64,000 bases of DNA from Xanthomonas sontii (GCF_040529055.1 NZ_CP132342.1:1982001-2046000), one strand, 5' to 3'; numbered from the stretch's first letter, positions 1 through 8,659 are shown. Notes: a model not told the origin generated them from the letters alone. Numbers and translations: made by a program.

Positions 1-356
1 AGCGCAGCGACCTGGGTGGGGTGGCCGGCGCCGCCGGGCGCGGTGGCGTGGTCGGCGGGAAGCGCAACGCCCAGGTCGTGCAGGTCGGCCACGAGCGCTG
101 GCAGACGCCGGCGCTGCGCCAGGTCCGGCACCACGCTGGCCAGCACCGGGTTGGCGTAGATGCGCTCCATGTCGCAATGGAACCGGTATTGCACCTGCAG
201 GAAGCGCGCGTAGTTGTCGCGCGAGGCGAACGGTTGCGCGGCCATGATGTGCCGGTCCAGCCGGGTATGCGCCTGCGCGGTGGCGGCCTTCAGGCGCTGC
301 GCGCGGCTCGGCGCGGGGGAGGGGGCGATAACGGGTGGCGACGGCGTGTGCGTCAC
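1..356 (-). CDS. hemO: Biliverdin-producing heme oxygenase, N-terminal part (runs off the window)
   Basis: The product opens cytosolic heme to biliverdin, CO and iron. About 118 N-terminal residues are visible; the rest lies beyond base 1. The stretch around residues 22-35 (LKAATAQAHTRLDRHIM) matches the conserved first helix of bacterial heme oxygenases, where His30 would be the proximal heme ligand. It continues with a YxRFLQVQYRFH-like helix typical of the family. The start is a GTG whose bases overlap the TGA stop of the upstream Slam gene (GTGA), preceded by GGAG at good spacing, so the two are translationally coupled. Its place at the end of a hemophilin/Slam/TonB operon gives the expected last step, iron release. 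Family assignment is by recognition of the N-terminus only. Confidence 0.85.
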   Translation of the reverse strand, partial: MTHTPSPPVIAPSPAPSRAQRLKAATAQAHTRLDRHIMAAQPFASRDNYARFLQVQYRFHCDMERIYANPVLASVVPDLAQRRRLPALVADLHDLGVALPADHATAPGGAGHPTQVAA

Positions 357-1894
357 AGGGCGTGCTCCAGTTTCAGGTTGATGGTGTTGCGCTCGTAGCC
401 GTACAGCCAGTCGACGTTGCTGCGCACGCGGTTGTGGCGCAGCGTCAGCAGCGGCACGAAGCCGCCGACCGCCAGGCGCGGCGCGCGCAGCACCAGGGTG
501 TAGGTGCGCTCGGCATCGTGGCGGCGTGCGCGCAGGACCGCGCTGTAGGCGCCGTAGTCGCGCAGCCGGTAGGAGGCGAACACGGTGGCGTCGATGCCTC
601 GCGGCCATTGCCGCGAACCGCCCAGGCGGACGCCGCGCTGCAGGTACGCCTCTGTGTCCTGCACGGCGGCAGTGTCGCTGGCGTCGACCCCGGCGAACAC
701 GGTCCAGCGCGCATCCAGGCTGCGGAAATAGGTGGCCGAGGCGCCGCGCACGATCGCGTCGTAGTTGGCGGCGTAAGCGCGGCGGCGGTAGCGCATGTCC
801 TTCCAGTCGCCTTCCAGCTTGACCAGCGACCGCGGCGACAGGCTCCAACTCCATTCCGCATGCACGCCCCAGGCGCCATACAGCGCCTGGTTGCCCAGCG
901 CGTAGTAATCGAACGAGGGCGCCAGCGCCAGGCTGTGGCGGCCGCTGCGATAGCTGTAACCGGCCTGGGTCAGCGCGGTGAGTTCGTTGTAGGCGCCGTT
1001 GTCGCGATAGCTCTGGCCGAACAGCAGCGTGCGCAGGTACAGCCCATGGTGACCGCGCAGCGGCAGGCGCCGTTCGGCGCTGGCATCGTAGTCGGCGCCG
1101 AAGGCGACGATCGCCGTGGGCGTGCTGCGGCTGAAGTAGCAGCGCCCTTCCAGCGGCAGCAGGCAGATGGAACTGGCCGAGGTGCGATTGACGTTGTCGC
1201 TCCAGGCCGGTCCCAGCGCGAAGGTGCCGTTCCAGTCGCGCCGGTTGGCCAAGGCCTGGCGGAAGCCGGCGATGGTGTTGCGCACACCCTCGGTCCTGGG
1301 ATCGCCAGCGTCGATCGAGGCGGCAATGGCTGCGAACGCCTGTTCGGCCTCGCGGTCCTGCTGGTCCTCGAACAGCACCCGCGCCAGTTCCAGACGCCCG
1401 GGCAGGAAGTCCGGCTGCAACGTCAGCAGCGCGCGGTACTCCCGCTCGGCGTCGCCGTAGCGGCCGCGGTTGCGCGCCACCGCGCCCTGCGCGTAATGCA
1501 CCAGCAGCGGGTCGCGCTCGGGCAGGGTCAGGTATTCGGCGAGGAACCGCTGCACGGCCGGCCATTGTTTGTTCTGAAGCGACAGGTACAGCGCGCGGCC
1601 GACGTCGTTGGCGGTCGGCGCGACGACGTAGGACATGCCGTCGACGACGATGCTCGGTCGCTCGTCGGTGGCCGGCTCCTGCACCAGCGCGCGTTCGCGT
1701 TCGAGCGCCTGGCCCTGGTCGCGCTGTTCGAGCAGGCGTCGGGTATCGTCCTGCGCCTGCGCCATCGCGCACGGCGCGGCCGCCAGCCACGCGAGGCAGG
1801 CCGTCAGTGCGACAAGCGTGCGTGCGCGCCGTCGGCGCGCGGAAGAAATGCAAGGCATCGAGCAACCGGTGCGAAAGCGGAGCAGGACTGGCAT
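353..1894 (-). CDS. Slam-type surface lipoprotein/hemophilin assembly modifier (TPR plus DUF560 barrel)
   Basis: Outer-membrane translocon of the Slam family, which exports TbpB-like lipoproteins or soluble hemophilins. The 513-residue product has a signal peptide (hydrophobic stretch TLVALTACLAWLAAAP ending near AMA-QAQ), a TPR-like helical region over roughly residues 110-210 (for example GRYGDAEREYRALLTLQPDF), and a long C-terminal part rich in alternating aromatic strands, ending NLKLEHAL, as expected for the 14-strand DUF560 barrel. It lies directly downstream of the hemophilin-like gene and overlaps the heme oxygenase start. An internal ATG at 1858 gives a shorter, more usual signal-peptide n-region and may be the real start. 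The role as exporter of the neighbouring protein is inferred from the known hemophilin-Slam pairing. Confidence 0.85.
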   Translation of the reverse strand: MPVLLRFRTGCSMPCISSARRRRARTLVALTACLAWLAAAPCAMAQAQDDTRRLLEQRDQGQALERERALVQEPATDERPSIVVDGMSYVVAPTANDVGRALYLSLQNKQWPAVQRFLAEYLTLPERDPLLVHYAQGAVARNRGRYGDAEREYRALLTLQPDFLPGRLELARVLFEDQQDREAEQAFAAIAASIDAGDPRTEGVRNTIAGFRQALANRRDWNGTFALGPAWSDNVNRTSASSICLLPLEGRCYFSRSTPTAIVAFGADYDASAERRLPLRGHHGLYLRTLLFGQSYRDNGAYNELTALTQAGYSYRSGRHSLALAPSFDYYALGNQALYGAWGVHAEWSWSLSPRSLVKLEGDWKDMRYRRRAYAANYDAIVRGASATYFRSLDARWTVFAGVDASDTAAVQDTEAYLQRGVRLGGSRQWPRGIDATVFASYRLRDYGAYSAVLRARRHDAERTYTLVLRAPRLAVGGFVPLLTLRHNRVRSNVDWLYGYERNTINLKLEHAL

Positions 1895-1954
1895 GGTCGT
1901 GGCTGGTCCTGCCCGGGTACGGATCGAAAGGCGCGGACGTGCCGCGCAGACGGA

Positions 1955-2716
1955 TTACTGCTTGGCGCCGCCGAAGGCGGTGTCGTACTTCACCCCGGCA
2001 AAGTCGGCGATGCCGGCCAGCGCGGCCTGGTTGGCGTAGAACTGGCCGGACACCGCGCCGTTGGCCGCGACCACGCTGCCGGACTGGCGGGCGACGGCGT
2101 TGCTGCCGGAGATGCTGGCGTTGCTGTTGATGCTGGCCGTGCCGATGTTGACCGCGAAGCCGGCGTTGTTCTGGATCGAGCCGGTCAGGCGGCCGGTGCC
2201 GAAGTTGGCGGTGAAGGTGCCGGTCAACTGGTTGCCGGCGCTGTAGTCGTTGATGCCGACCATGCTGTAGGTGGCGGTGCCGGCGCTGGGCACGCTGCTG
2301 TCCGGCTTGTCGCCGACGAAGTACACCGTGTGCGTGTTCAGGCCATCGGCGTTGTCCTTGCGCGAGTACCACTCGCCGAACCACACGTCCTGGCTGCCGA
2401 CCTGGGAGAAGGCGAACACGCCGAGGTTGTCGTGGCTGCTCGGTGCGCCGCTGTACGGGAAGTTCAGCACCTTGACCGAGCCGACGCCGCCGTACATCGA
2501 GAGCCCCTTGAAGTCCACCGGCTTGTCCAGGCCGGTCGAGTTCACCGCGATGCCGGCCTGGCCGGCACGGTGCGGGCCGCCGTTGACGGTGGATTCGCCG
2601 ACCTTGACGTAGCTTTCGTTGCTCGACTTGCCCAGGAACGGGGCTGCGTGCGCGCTGCCCAGTACGCTGGCGATGGCCAGGCCCAGCAGTGCGGCGTGAG
2701 GACGTTTCATGTTCAT
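1955..2716 (-). CDS. Hemophilin-like secreted heme-binding protein (TbpB-like C-terminal barrel), Slam substrate
   Basis: A 253-residue secreted protein. It has a signal peptide with an SPase I site (GSAHA-APF) and no lipobox Cys, so it is predicted soluble rather than lipidated. The mature part begins with a small Gly/Ser-rich handle domain and ends in a Gly/Asn/Ala-rich eight-strand-type barrel (LTGTFTANFGTGRLTGSIQN, then GAVSGQFYANQAALAGIADF). The pattern FxTGxLxGxI followed by a final FGGAKQ is typical of TbpB-like/hemophilin barrels exported by Slam. The start has a good AAGGAT Shine-Dalgarno. It lies between a TonB receptor and a Slam gene, the order known for the Acinetobacter HphA system. 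Heme as ligand is inferred from the heme oxygenase in the operon; other Slam-dependent soluble proteins bind other cargo. Confidence 0.75.
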   Translation of the reverse strand: MNMKRPHAALLGLAIASVLGSAHAAPFLGKSSNESYVKVGESTVNGGPHRAGQAGIAVNSTGLDKPVDFKGLSMYGGVGSVKVLNFPYSGAPSSHDNLGVFAFSQVGSQDVWFGEWYSRKDNADGLNTHTVYFVGDKPDSSVPSAGTATYSMVGINDYSAGNQLTGTFTANFGTGRLTGSIQNNAGFAVNIGTASINSNASISGSNAVARQSGSVVAANGAVSGQFYANQAALAGIADFAGVKYDTAFGGAKQ

Positions 2717-2801
2717 GCGATGGATCCTTCTGGTTGGTTTGGAACGAGGAAGGACGTCCGTGTCCGGTTCGAATCACACTCCTTGAACGGCGTGCGGGAG
2801 A

Positions 2802-5800
2802 TCAGAATCTCCCGGTCATGCTGAGTTTCAGCGTGCGTCCGGGGGCGGCCACCGTGGAGCGGGTGGCCGGGTCGACGTAGTAGCGATCGGTGAGGTTGGT
2901 CGCGCCCAGTTCGATGCTCAGGTTCTTGCGCAGCGCATAGCGGGCGTAGGCGTCCAGCAGCAGCGTGGTGCCCCAGGAGAACGGCACGTTGAAGGTGTAG
3001 ACCAGGCGGCCGTCGCCGCCTTGCACTGAGTTCTCGCGGAACCATTCCAGATCCGGATTGCGATACTGCCGGTAGTAGGTCAGGCGGCTGCCCAGCTCCA
3101 GGCGCCGCTGCAACAGGCGCGTGCCCAGCGACCAACTCGCCGACAGCTTCGGCGTGCTCTGGGTGAGCAGGTAGCCGCCGACGAAGCCGTAGTCCACGCA
3201 GGTCGGCGCGATCCGGCCGCTGCCGATGACATAGCCGTTGTTGCTGGACAGCAGCGCTGCCGTGCTCTCGTCGCAGACTTCGTTCTTCAGCGTGTAGTTC
3301 ACCCCCAGATCGGTGAACAGGCGGCCGTCGTCGTAGCGGCCCTGCAGCTCCAGGCCGCGGATGGTCTGCTTGTCGATGTTGTCGAACTTGAACTGCGCGT
3401 CGCGTTCGATCACGTCGCGGGTCTTGCTGGCGTAGTAGGCCAGCTTGACGTCGGCGGTGGTGTCCGCGCCGAGCAGCGCGCCCAGGTCTTGGACGTAGGC
3501 CAGTTCCCAGGTGTGGGCGTGTTCGGGTTTCAGGTCCCAGGGATTGAGCGAGGCGGAGAACGCAACCGTGCTCTCGAACATGCTGGGGAAGCGCAAGGTC
3601 TCGCTGTAGCGCAGATACGCCCTGCTGACATCGCTGAAATCCAGCGTCGCCGAGAAGAACGGCATCCAGCCGTGGTCCTTGCGGCGGCGCGCCCTGGCGT
3701 CGCCGGTGCTGACGACAGGGCTGGCCAGGCACGTCTGCCCGAGTGCGCCGGGCAGCGCATCCAGCGATCCGTTTAGGCAGGCATTGCCGGCCTTGGTGTA
3801 GCGGCCATGCGCATCGGCCTGCCATGGCGCCTTGTGCTGCACGTCGTACTGGGTCGGCACGTTCTGCAGCAGGTCGGCGGCGATGGCGTCGTACTCCTCC
3901 TGGGTGATGATCTCCAGGTCCAGCAGTTCGCGATTGCCGGCAAGCTGGTCGGCGATCAACGCCTCGCGCTCGGCCTGGGTGTAGGTCTGGGTGGTGCGAT
4001 AGCTGATCTCGTAGCCGTCGACCAGCGACTGTCGCAGTTGCCCGGCGTGCGCGGCCAGGAAGTCGTCGAACGCCCAGTACGTGGCGTAGCGCGCGCCGGC
4101 GCTCAGCGCCAGCCGCTCGAGCGGCCGCCATTCCACGTTGAAGTAGGCCTGCCTTTCCTGGCGCCGGCCCGCGCGCGGATACATGCGCCAGCCATCGCTG
4201 ACGCCGAAATAGGCGTCGTCCGAGCGCAGGCGCTCGTGCTGCACGCTGCCGCCGACGCTCAGATCGAGGCCATCGGCCAGGCGGACGCGGTTGCTCGCGG
4301 TGAGCCCGGTGCGGTCGTTGCGCGCATTGGCCAGGGCCGTGTTCCTGAGCAGCGGGTTGTCAGGCCCTTGCGCATAGTTGGGGAAGCCGCCGGCGGTGTA
4401 GGTGGCGCTGGCGGTGTCGGTGCGCCACAGCGTGGCGTCGAGGTCGAGCCAGCGGCTGTCGGCCGGGTGCCAGGTGTAGCGCAGGTTCCAGGCCTGCGCA
4501 TCGACCCGGCTCAGCGGCCACTGGATCGCAGCGCGGTTCGCCGATTCGATGATCCGCGAAGGCATCACCTCGCCGTAGTGCGAGAGGCTGTCGCGATAGC
4601 CCAGTTGCAGCGCCTGCGCCTCGCTTGGCCGCCAGCCGAGCTTGAACAGCCACGATTCCATCTGGCTGGAGGTATTGGCGACCTCGTCGCCGGGCCGCCA
4701 GTAGTTGGCCATTGACAGGATGTAGTCGTCGGCGGAGGAGCCGCGCGAGCGGCTGTAGTAGCCGGCGCCGTGCCTGCCGGCATAGTAGTTGCCGCGGTCG
4801 CGATAGGCGTAGGCGGCGAACAGGTCCACGGAGTCGGCGGGGCGCCAGCCCAGCGCCAGACGGTAGGCGAGGTCCTCTCCGGAGAACACGTTGTCGCCGC
4901 CACCGCCATGGCGCGGCTGCACCTGCAGGGTGCGATCCTCGTAGGGTGCGTTCGGCGCGTTCTGCGGGAAGCCGGTCACCGTGCGGTAGTCCTGGCCGGT
5001 GTGCAGCCGCGGCAGCCGCGGCGCCACCGCGTTGCTGCTGCCTTCCACACGCACTTCGCCGCCGATGCGCTGACCGGTCTCGAGCACGTCGTCCACGTCC
5101 AGGGTGTCGATCACCATCGCGCCACCGATACCGGTGGCGACGTTGCGGGTCAGCGACGGTCCCTTGAGGATCTGGATGCCGCCGATCAGCAGCGGATCGA
5201 TGTAGTTGCGATTGCTGGCGCCGTTGTATCCGCGCCACACGGTCAGCGCCTGCTCGGTACCGTCGATGCTCACCGGCACCCGGCCCGGCCCCTGGATGCC
5301 GCGGATGTTGAGATCCAGCGCGCCGCTGTTGCGCGCATCGCCGCTGAACACGCCGGCGACGCCGTTGACCAGATCCGACGGCGTGGCGCCCTTGTAGCGT
5401 TCCACCTCGGTGCGACCGATGTACGCGCTGGACAGGTCCAGGTCGTACACCGCGTCGCGGCCGCGCTGGTCGCGGACGTCGCCGCCGGCGCTGCGGTCGT
5501 CGCCGGCCACGCGCAGCGTGTCGGTGACGATCGCCCCGGCGGGTGCCGCGGCGCGCTCCAGCGTCATCGCCCGAGTGCCGGTGCGCCGTGCGACCAGGCC
5601 GCTGCCCTGCAGCAGGCGTTGCAGCGCCTGTTCGGCGCTGTAGTCGCCTTTCACCGCGGGGGCGTTCGCTCCATCTGCGATCTGGCCGGCGTACAGCACC
5701 TGCAGGCCGGTCTGCGCGGAGAGTTTCAGCAACGCCTGCGGCAGCGGCTGCGCCTCCAGATCGATCGCATGGCGGACCGACGCCGCCGTGCTGCCGGGCG

Positions 5801-5915
5801 CGCGCGGCACTTGGGCCAGGGCTCCGGCGCTGAGCAACATCAGGGTGAGGGTACTGCTGAGCAGGGCGAGACGCGGCGCGGGACGGGGGCGGGCGGTGGA
5901 GCGGTGGATGGGCAT
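2802..5915 (-). CDS. TonB-dependent receptor with N-terminal STN signalling domain (putative heme/hemophore receptor)
   Basis: Outer-membrane active transporter, 1037 residues. It has a signal peptide (about residues 1-35), an STN/secretin-like domain at about 49-105 (IDLEAQPLPQALLKLSAQTG and a second half ending GSGLVARRTGTRAMTL), a plug domain, and a large barrel ending in the usual terminal Phe (LSMTGRF). The STN domain marks a transducer that speaks to a FecR anti-sigma factor, and fecR and a fecI-like sigma gene lie just upstream. The barrel carries LRFPSMFE followed by NPWDLKPE, loosely like the FRAP/NPxL region of heme receptors. Hemophilin and Slam genes follow, 85 bases downstream, so the ligand is most likely heme or heme-loaded hemophilin; this is inferred from context. 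Confidence 0.88.
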   Translation of the reverse strand: MPIHRSTARPRPAPRLALLSSTLTLMLLSAGALAQVPRAPGSTAASVRHAIDLEAQPLPQALLKLSAQTGLQVLYAGQIADGANAPAVKGDYSAEQALQRLLQGSGLVARRTGTRAMTLERAAAPAGAIVTDTLRVAGDDRSAGGDVRDQRGRDAVYDLDLSSAYIGRTEVERYKGATPSDLVNGVAGVFSGDARNSGALDLNIRGIQGPGRVPVSIDGTEQALTVWRGYNGASNRNYIDPLLIGGIQILKGPSLTRNVATGIGGAMVIDTLDVDDVLETGQRIGGEVRVEGSSNAVAPRLPRLHTGQDYRTVTGFPQNAPNAPYEDRTLQVQPRHGGGGDNVFSGEDLAYRLALGWRPADSVDLFAAYAYRDRGNYYAGRHGAGYYSRSRGSSADDYILSMANYWRPGDEVANTSSQMESWLFKLGWRPSEAQALQLGYRDSLSHYGEVMPSRIIESANRAAIQWPLSRVDAQAWNLRYTWHPADSRWLDLDATLWRTDTASATYTAGGFPNYAQGPDNPLLRNTALANARNDRTGLTASNRVRLADGLDLSVGGSVQHERLRSDDAYFGVSDGWRMYPRAGRRQERQAYFNVEWRPLERLALSAGARYATYWAFDDFLAAHAGQLRQSLVDGYEISYRTTQTYTQAEREALIADQLAGNRELLDLEIITQEEYDAIAADLLQNVPTQYDVQHKAPWQADAHGRYTKAGNACLNGSLDALPGALGQTCLASPVVSTGDARARRRKDHGWMPFFSATLDFSDVSRAYLRYSETLRFPSMFESTVAFSASLNPWDLKPEHAHTWELAYVQDLGALLGADTTADVKLAYYASKTRDVIERDAQFKFDNIDKQTIRGLELQGRYDDGRLFTDLGVNYTLKNEVCDESTAALLSSNNGYVIGSGRIAPTCVDYGFVGGYLLTQSTPKLSASWSLGTRLLQRRLELGSRLTYYRQYRNPDLEWFRENSVQGGDGRLVYTFNVPFSWGTTLLLDAYARYALRKNLSIELGATNLTDRYYVDPATRSTVAAPGRTLKLSMTGRF

Positions 5916-5945
5916 ACGGTCGCTGGGCAGGAAGATATTTGATGA

Positions 5946-5970
5946 GAACGAAACGCATTCCGTTCTTTCC
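5946..5970 (-). promoter_or_regulatory. Candidate ECF-sigma promoter for the receptor operon
   Basis: Read on the minus strand, GGAAAG (5965-5970) precedes CGTTT (5951-5955) and CGTTC (5946-5950), resembling the GGAAAT / CGTYT elements of iron-starvation ECF sigma factors. It sits 31-55 bases ahead of the receptor start in the only sizeable gap of the operon. The match is loose and untested. Confidence 0.3.
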
Positions 5971-6041
5971 TGCTTAGACGGGCTCGTCCCGGCCGATCCC
6001 CCAGCCGCGACGGCCTGGTCTTGTCCTCTGCCCGGTCTTGT

Positions 6042-7112
6042 TTATCTCGAGTTCATGCTCTGTGCGCCGGCGGCAGTGGCCGCCTCCGGCGTACGTCGGT
6101 GCACGAGGGTGACCACTCCCAGGTCGAGCGCCTCCAGGTTGAGGCTGTCGAGCAAGGTACGCAGCGCGCGCTCGGGGTCGGCGACGTCCAGCGAGCCGGA
6201 GACCGGCAATGCGCGCAGGCGCGCATCGCGCACCAGGACGCGGTCGTGTCGGTAGCGCGAGAGCTCTTCCAGCACCTGCGCCAGCGGCGTGGCGTCGAAC
6301 AGCAGTTGCCTGCGTTGCCAGGCGCCGACCGCCAGCGGGTCGAGCGGCGCGAGCCGATGCACCCGGTCGCCGCTCAGGCGCGCGCGCTGGCCGGCGCGCA
6401 GCACGGCAGTGCTGCCGCCGTCCGGCGCGCGCACGGCGACACGGCCGTCGATCACGGCGACCTCGGCGGTGCGACCCTGCAGGCGCACATCGAAACGCGT
6501 GCCGAGCACCCGGGCGCTGCCGCCGGCGCTGTCGACCACGAACGGACGCCGTGGATCGTGCGTCACCTGCAGCAACGCTTCGCCGCGCAACAGCTGGACC
6601 GAGCGCAGGTGCGCCTGCATGCCCACGGCGATGGCGCTATCGGTGTTGAGCGTGACCACGCTGCCGTCGCGCAGATGCACGATGCGCACCTCGCCGACCC
6701 GGGTGAAGGCATCGCTGCGCAGTCGGTCCAGGCCGCCCCCGCCAACCCAGGCGCTGCCGCCGATCGCCAGCGCCAGCGTGGCGGCCGCGGCGTAGACTGG
6801 CCGCCGGGTTCGCCGCCGCCGCAGGGGGGATGCCGGCGCGCGCGGCGCGACGGCAGCGGCAGAGACGGGCGGGGCGAGGTCGATGCCCAGTTCGTCGCCG
6901 ATGGCCGCGGCTGGGGCGTGCAGCACGCCGAGCAGCGCGCGTGCCTCGGCCATCGCCTGCGCATGCAGCGCCGGCGCCAGCGCCAGCCACGCGGCATGGG
7001 CGCGCCAGGTGGCGTCATCGGCATCCGGGTCCAGGCGCAAGGTCCAGTGCACCGCCTGTTCGAACACGCTGTCATCGAGCAGGCTGTCATCGGGTGAGTG
7101 ATGGGCGGTCAT
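6042..7112 (-). CDS. fecR: FecR-family anti-sigma regulator
   Basis: Inner-membrane regulator that relays receptor occupancy to the partner ECF sigma factor. From the ATG at 7112 (preceded by GGATAGG) the product has 356 residues. It shows a Trp-containing cytoplasmic N-terminus (DDATWRAHAAWLA), a single membrane segment at about 106-124 (VYAAAATLALAIGGSAWVG), then the FecR periplasmic domain with the typical series VRIVHLRDGSVVTLNTDSAI, VLGTRFDV, EVAVIDGRVAVRAP and LRAGQRARL. A longer reading would need a TTG at 7130. The sigma gene lies 103 bases upstream and the STN-bearing receptor 126 bases downstream, so the three form a FecIRA-type switch. Confidence 0.92.
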   Translation of the reverse strand: MTAHHSPDDSLLDDSVFEQAVHWTLRLDPDADDATWRAHAAWLALAPALHAQAMAEARALLGVLHAPAAAIGDELGIDLAPPVSAAAVAPRAPASPLRRRRTRRPVYAAAATLALAIGGSAWVGGGGLDRLRSDAFTRVGEVRIVHLRDGSVVTLNTDSAIAVGMQAHLRSVQLLRGEALLQVTHDPRRPFVVDSAGGSARVLGTRFDVRLQGRTAEVAVIDGRVAVRAPDGGSTAVLRAGQRARLSGDRVHRLAPLDPLAVGAWQRRQLLFDATPLAQVLEELSRYRHDRVLVRDARLRALPVSGSLDVADPERALRTLLDSLNLEALDLGVVTLVHRRTPEAATAAGAQSMNSR

Positions 7113-7215
7113 CGGTTGCCTATCCGTCAAGGAATGGGTCGGGCATCAGCGCAGACGGATGCCGGGCTATGTACGGGACGACGGGTCGACAGCGCCGGTT
7201 CCCCCGGCGGTGCCG

Positions 7216-7764
7216 TCAAATCTCGCGGCCGGCCTCGCGCAAGCGGCGTCGGCAATGGGTTACGGCCACTGCGATGTGTTTTTCGACCGTGCGCGGGGAG
7301 ATGTCCAGATGCGCTGCGATCTGCGCGGTGCTCATGTTGCGGCCGCGGAACAGCACGAAGACGCGCCGTGCCTGCGGCGGCAGGTCGCGGATCGCCTGCA
7401 GCAGCACGGCGTACTCCTGCCGGCTCAGCGCGCTCTGGTAGGGCGAGGGCGCCGGACTGGGCACCTCGTGGCTGGTGTCGTTGGCGGCAAGGAAGCGGCT
7501 GCGCGATGCGGTCACGCGGCCCTGGTCGTTGGCGACGTTATCGATCACCGTGCGCAGGTAGCGTCCCGGGTCGCGCACAGCCTCGGCGCCCCCGGTGCCG
7601 GCGCCGCGCGTGGCCAGGCGGATCCAGGCATCGTGCACCAGATCGCCGGCCGCCCCCGCGTACTTGCGCGCGGCGTAGCGCTGCAGCTCCTCGTACTGGC
7701 GTTCCAGCGCCTCCACCAGCGGTGCAGGGCCGGGCGGGGGAGAGGAAAGGGGCATGGCATCCAT
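7216..7764 (-). CDS. ECF-type RNA polymerase sigma factor (FecI-like)
   Basis: Alternative sigma factor expected to drive the heme receptor operon. From the ATG at 7764 it has 182 residues: a sigma-2 region in the first half (LVHDAWIRLATRG and RYLRTVIDNVANDQGR) and a sigma-4 helix-turn-helix in the second (LPPQARRVFVLFRGRNMSTA, then ISPRTVEKHIAVAVTHCRRR). The open frame extends upstream to 7818, but those codons overlap a Fur-like operator, so a start at 7764 (or 7755) is chosen. It is the first gene of the minus-strand heme operon and is followed by fecR. Confidence 0.9.
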   Translation of the reverse strand: MDAMPLSSPPPGPAPLVEALERQYEELQRYAARKYAGAAGDLVHDAWIRLATRGAGTGGAEAVRDPGRYLRTVIDNVANDQGRVTASRSRFLAANDTSHEVPSPAPSPYQSALSRQEYAVLLQAIRDLPPQARRVFVLFRGRNMSTAQIAAHLDISPRTVEKHIAVAVTHCRRRLREAGREI

Positions 7765-7802
7765 CCCGGAAACCGTGTGGAAGACCGGCAGTCTAGTGCG
7801 GG

Positions 7803-7817
7803 TGATAGTCATTCTCA
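7803..7817. promoter_or_regulatory. Putative Fur box upstream of the sigma gene
   Basis: TGATAGTCATTCTCA matches the 7-1-7 Fur consensus TGATAATnATTATCA at 12 of the 14 specified positions. It lies 39 bases upstream of the chosen sigma-factor start and in a GC-rich context where such an AT-rich palindrome stands out. It would repress the heme operon when iron is plentiful. Function is inferred from the match and position. Confidence 0.65.
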
Positions 7818-8032
7818 ATTGCAGCGATATTGTGCCGCCTGTCGGCGCCGGCGCGCGCAGCGCGCCGGCCGAGACCGGTCGCCCTTGGAAATCGCTTGTG
7901 CATCATGCGCTTGCCGCCCCGCTGCGGAGGCGGCCGGTGCGCCAGTGTCAGGCGCGATATGCGCGCCGGCTTGCGGTCGCGGCTGGGACTGGTATCGTGC
8001 GCCGCCCGACCGTCGACGCCGAGACCCGAGCG

Positions 8033-8659
8033 ATGCGTGGCACTCTCTACATCGTGGCGGCCCCGTCCGGCGCCGGCAAGAGCAGCATCGTCAACGCCAC
8101 CCTGGCGCGCGATCCGCAGATCGCACTGTCGATCTCGTTCACCTCGCGCGCGCCGCGCCCGGGCGAACGCCATGCCGAGCACTACCATTTCGTCTCCGCC
8201 GACGAGTTCCAGCGGATGATCGATGCCGGCGACTTCTTCGAGTACGCCCGCGTGCACGGCGACTGGAAGGGCACCGCGCGGCAGTCGGTGGAGCCGCAGC
8301 TGGCCGCCGGCCACGACGTACTGCTGGAGATCGACTGGCAGGGCGCCCGCCAGGTCCGGGCCAAGGTGCCGGACGCGGTCAGCGTGTTCATCCTGCCGCC
8401 GTCGCGCGAGGCCCTGGAGCAGCGCATGCGCAAGCGCGGCCAGGACAGCGAGGCGGTGATCGCGCAGCGGCTGGCCGCCGCGCGCGAGGAGATGTCGCAC
8501 TACGCCGACTTCGACTACGTGATCGTCAACGAGCATTTCGACACCGCGGTGGACGAGATGTGCGCGATCTTCGTCGCCAGCCGCCTGCGCCGGCCGCAGC
8601 AGCAGCAGCGCCATGCCGCGTTGATCGACACCCTCCTGCAGGAACAGCCAACTGGCTGA
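8033..8659 (+). CDS. gmk: Guanylate kinase
   Basis: Phosphorylates GMP (and dGMP) to GDP with ATP in the cytoplasm. The 208-residue product has the P-loop APSGAGKSS at residues 10-18 and the guanylate-kinase signature TSRAPRPGE at 37-45, followed by the lid and GMP-site segments (YARVHGDWKGT and LLEIDWQGARQV). The open frame reaches 93 codons further upstream, but the ATG at 8033 places the family N-terminus correctly. It heads the conserved gmk-rpoZ-spoT cluster, tying guanine nucleotide supply to RNA polymerase and ppGpp metabolism. Confidence 0.97.
   Translation: MRGTLYIVAAPSGAGKSSIVNATLARDPQIALSISFTSRAPRPGERHAEHYHFVSADEFQRMIDAGDFFEYARVHGDWKGTARQSVEPQLAAGHDVLLEIDWQGARQVRAKVPDAVSVFILPPSREALEQRMRKRGQDSEAVIAQRLAAAREEMSHYADFDYVIVNEHFDTAVDEMCAIFVASRLRRPQQQQRHAALIDTLLQEQPTG

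Noticed and set aside
2760..2790. GGTTCGAATC, like the T-arm of a tRNA
   Set aside because: No matching acceptor, D-arm or anticodon stem can be folded around it; it lies in the gap between the receptor and hemophilin genes.
335..2824. Very long plus-strand open frame opposite the Slam and hemophilin genes
   Set aside because: It is the shadow of real minus-strand genes in GC-rich DNA: low-complexity Ala/Arg/Val composition and no family features.
7754..8032. N-terminal extension of guanylate kinase by 93 residues
   Set aside because: The added residues match no family member and overlap the divergent sigma-factor promoter and Fur-like site.
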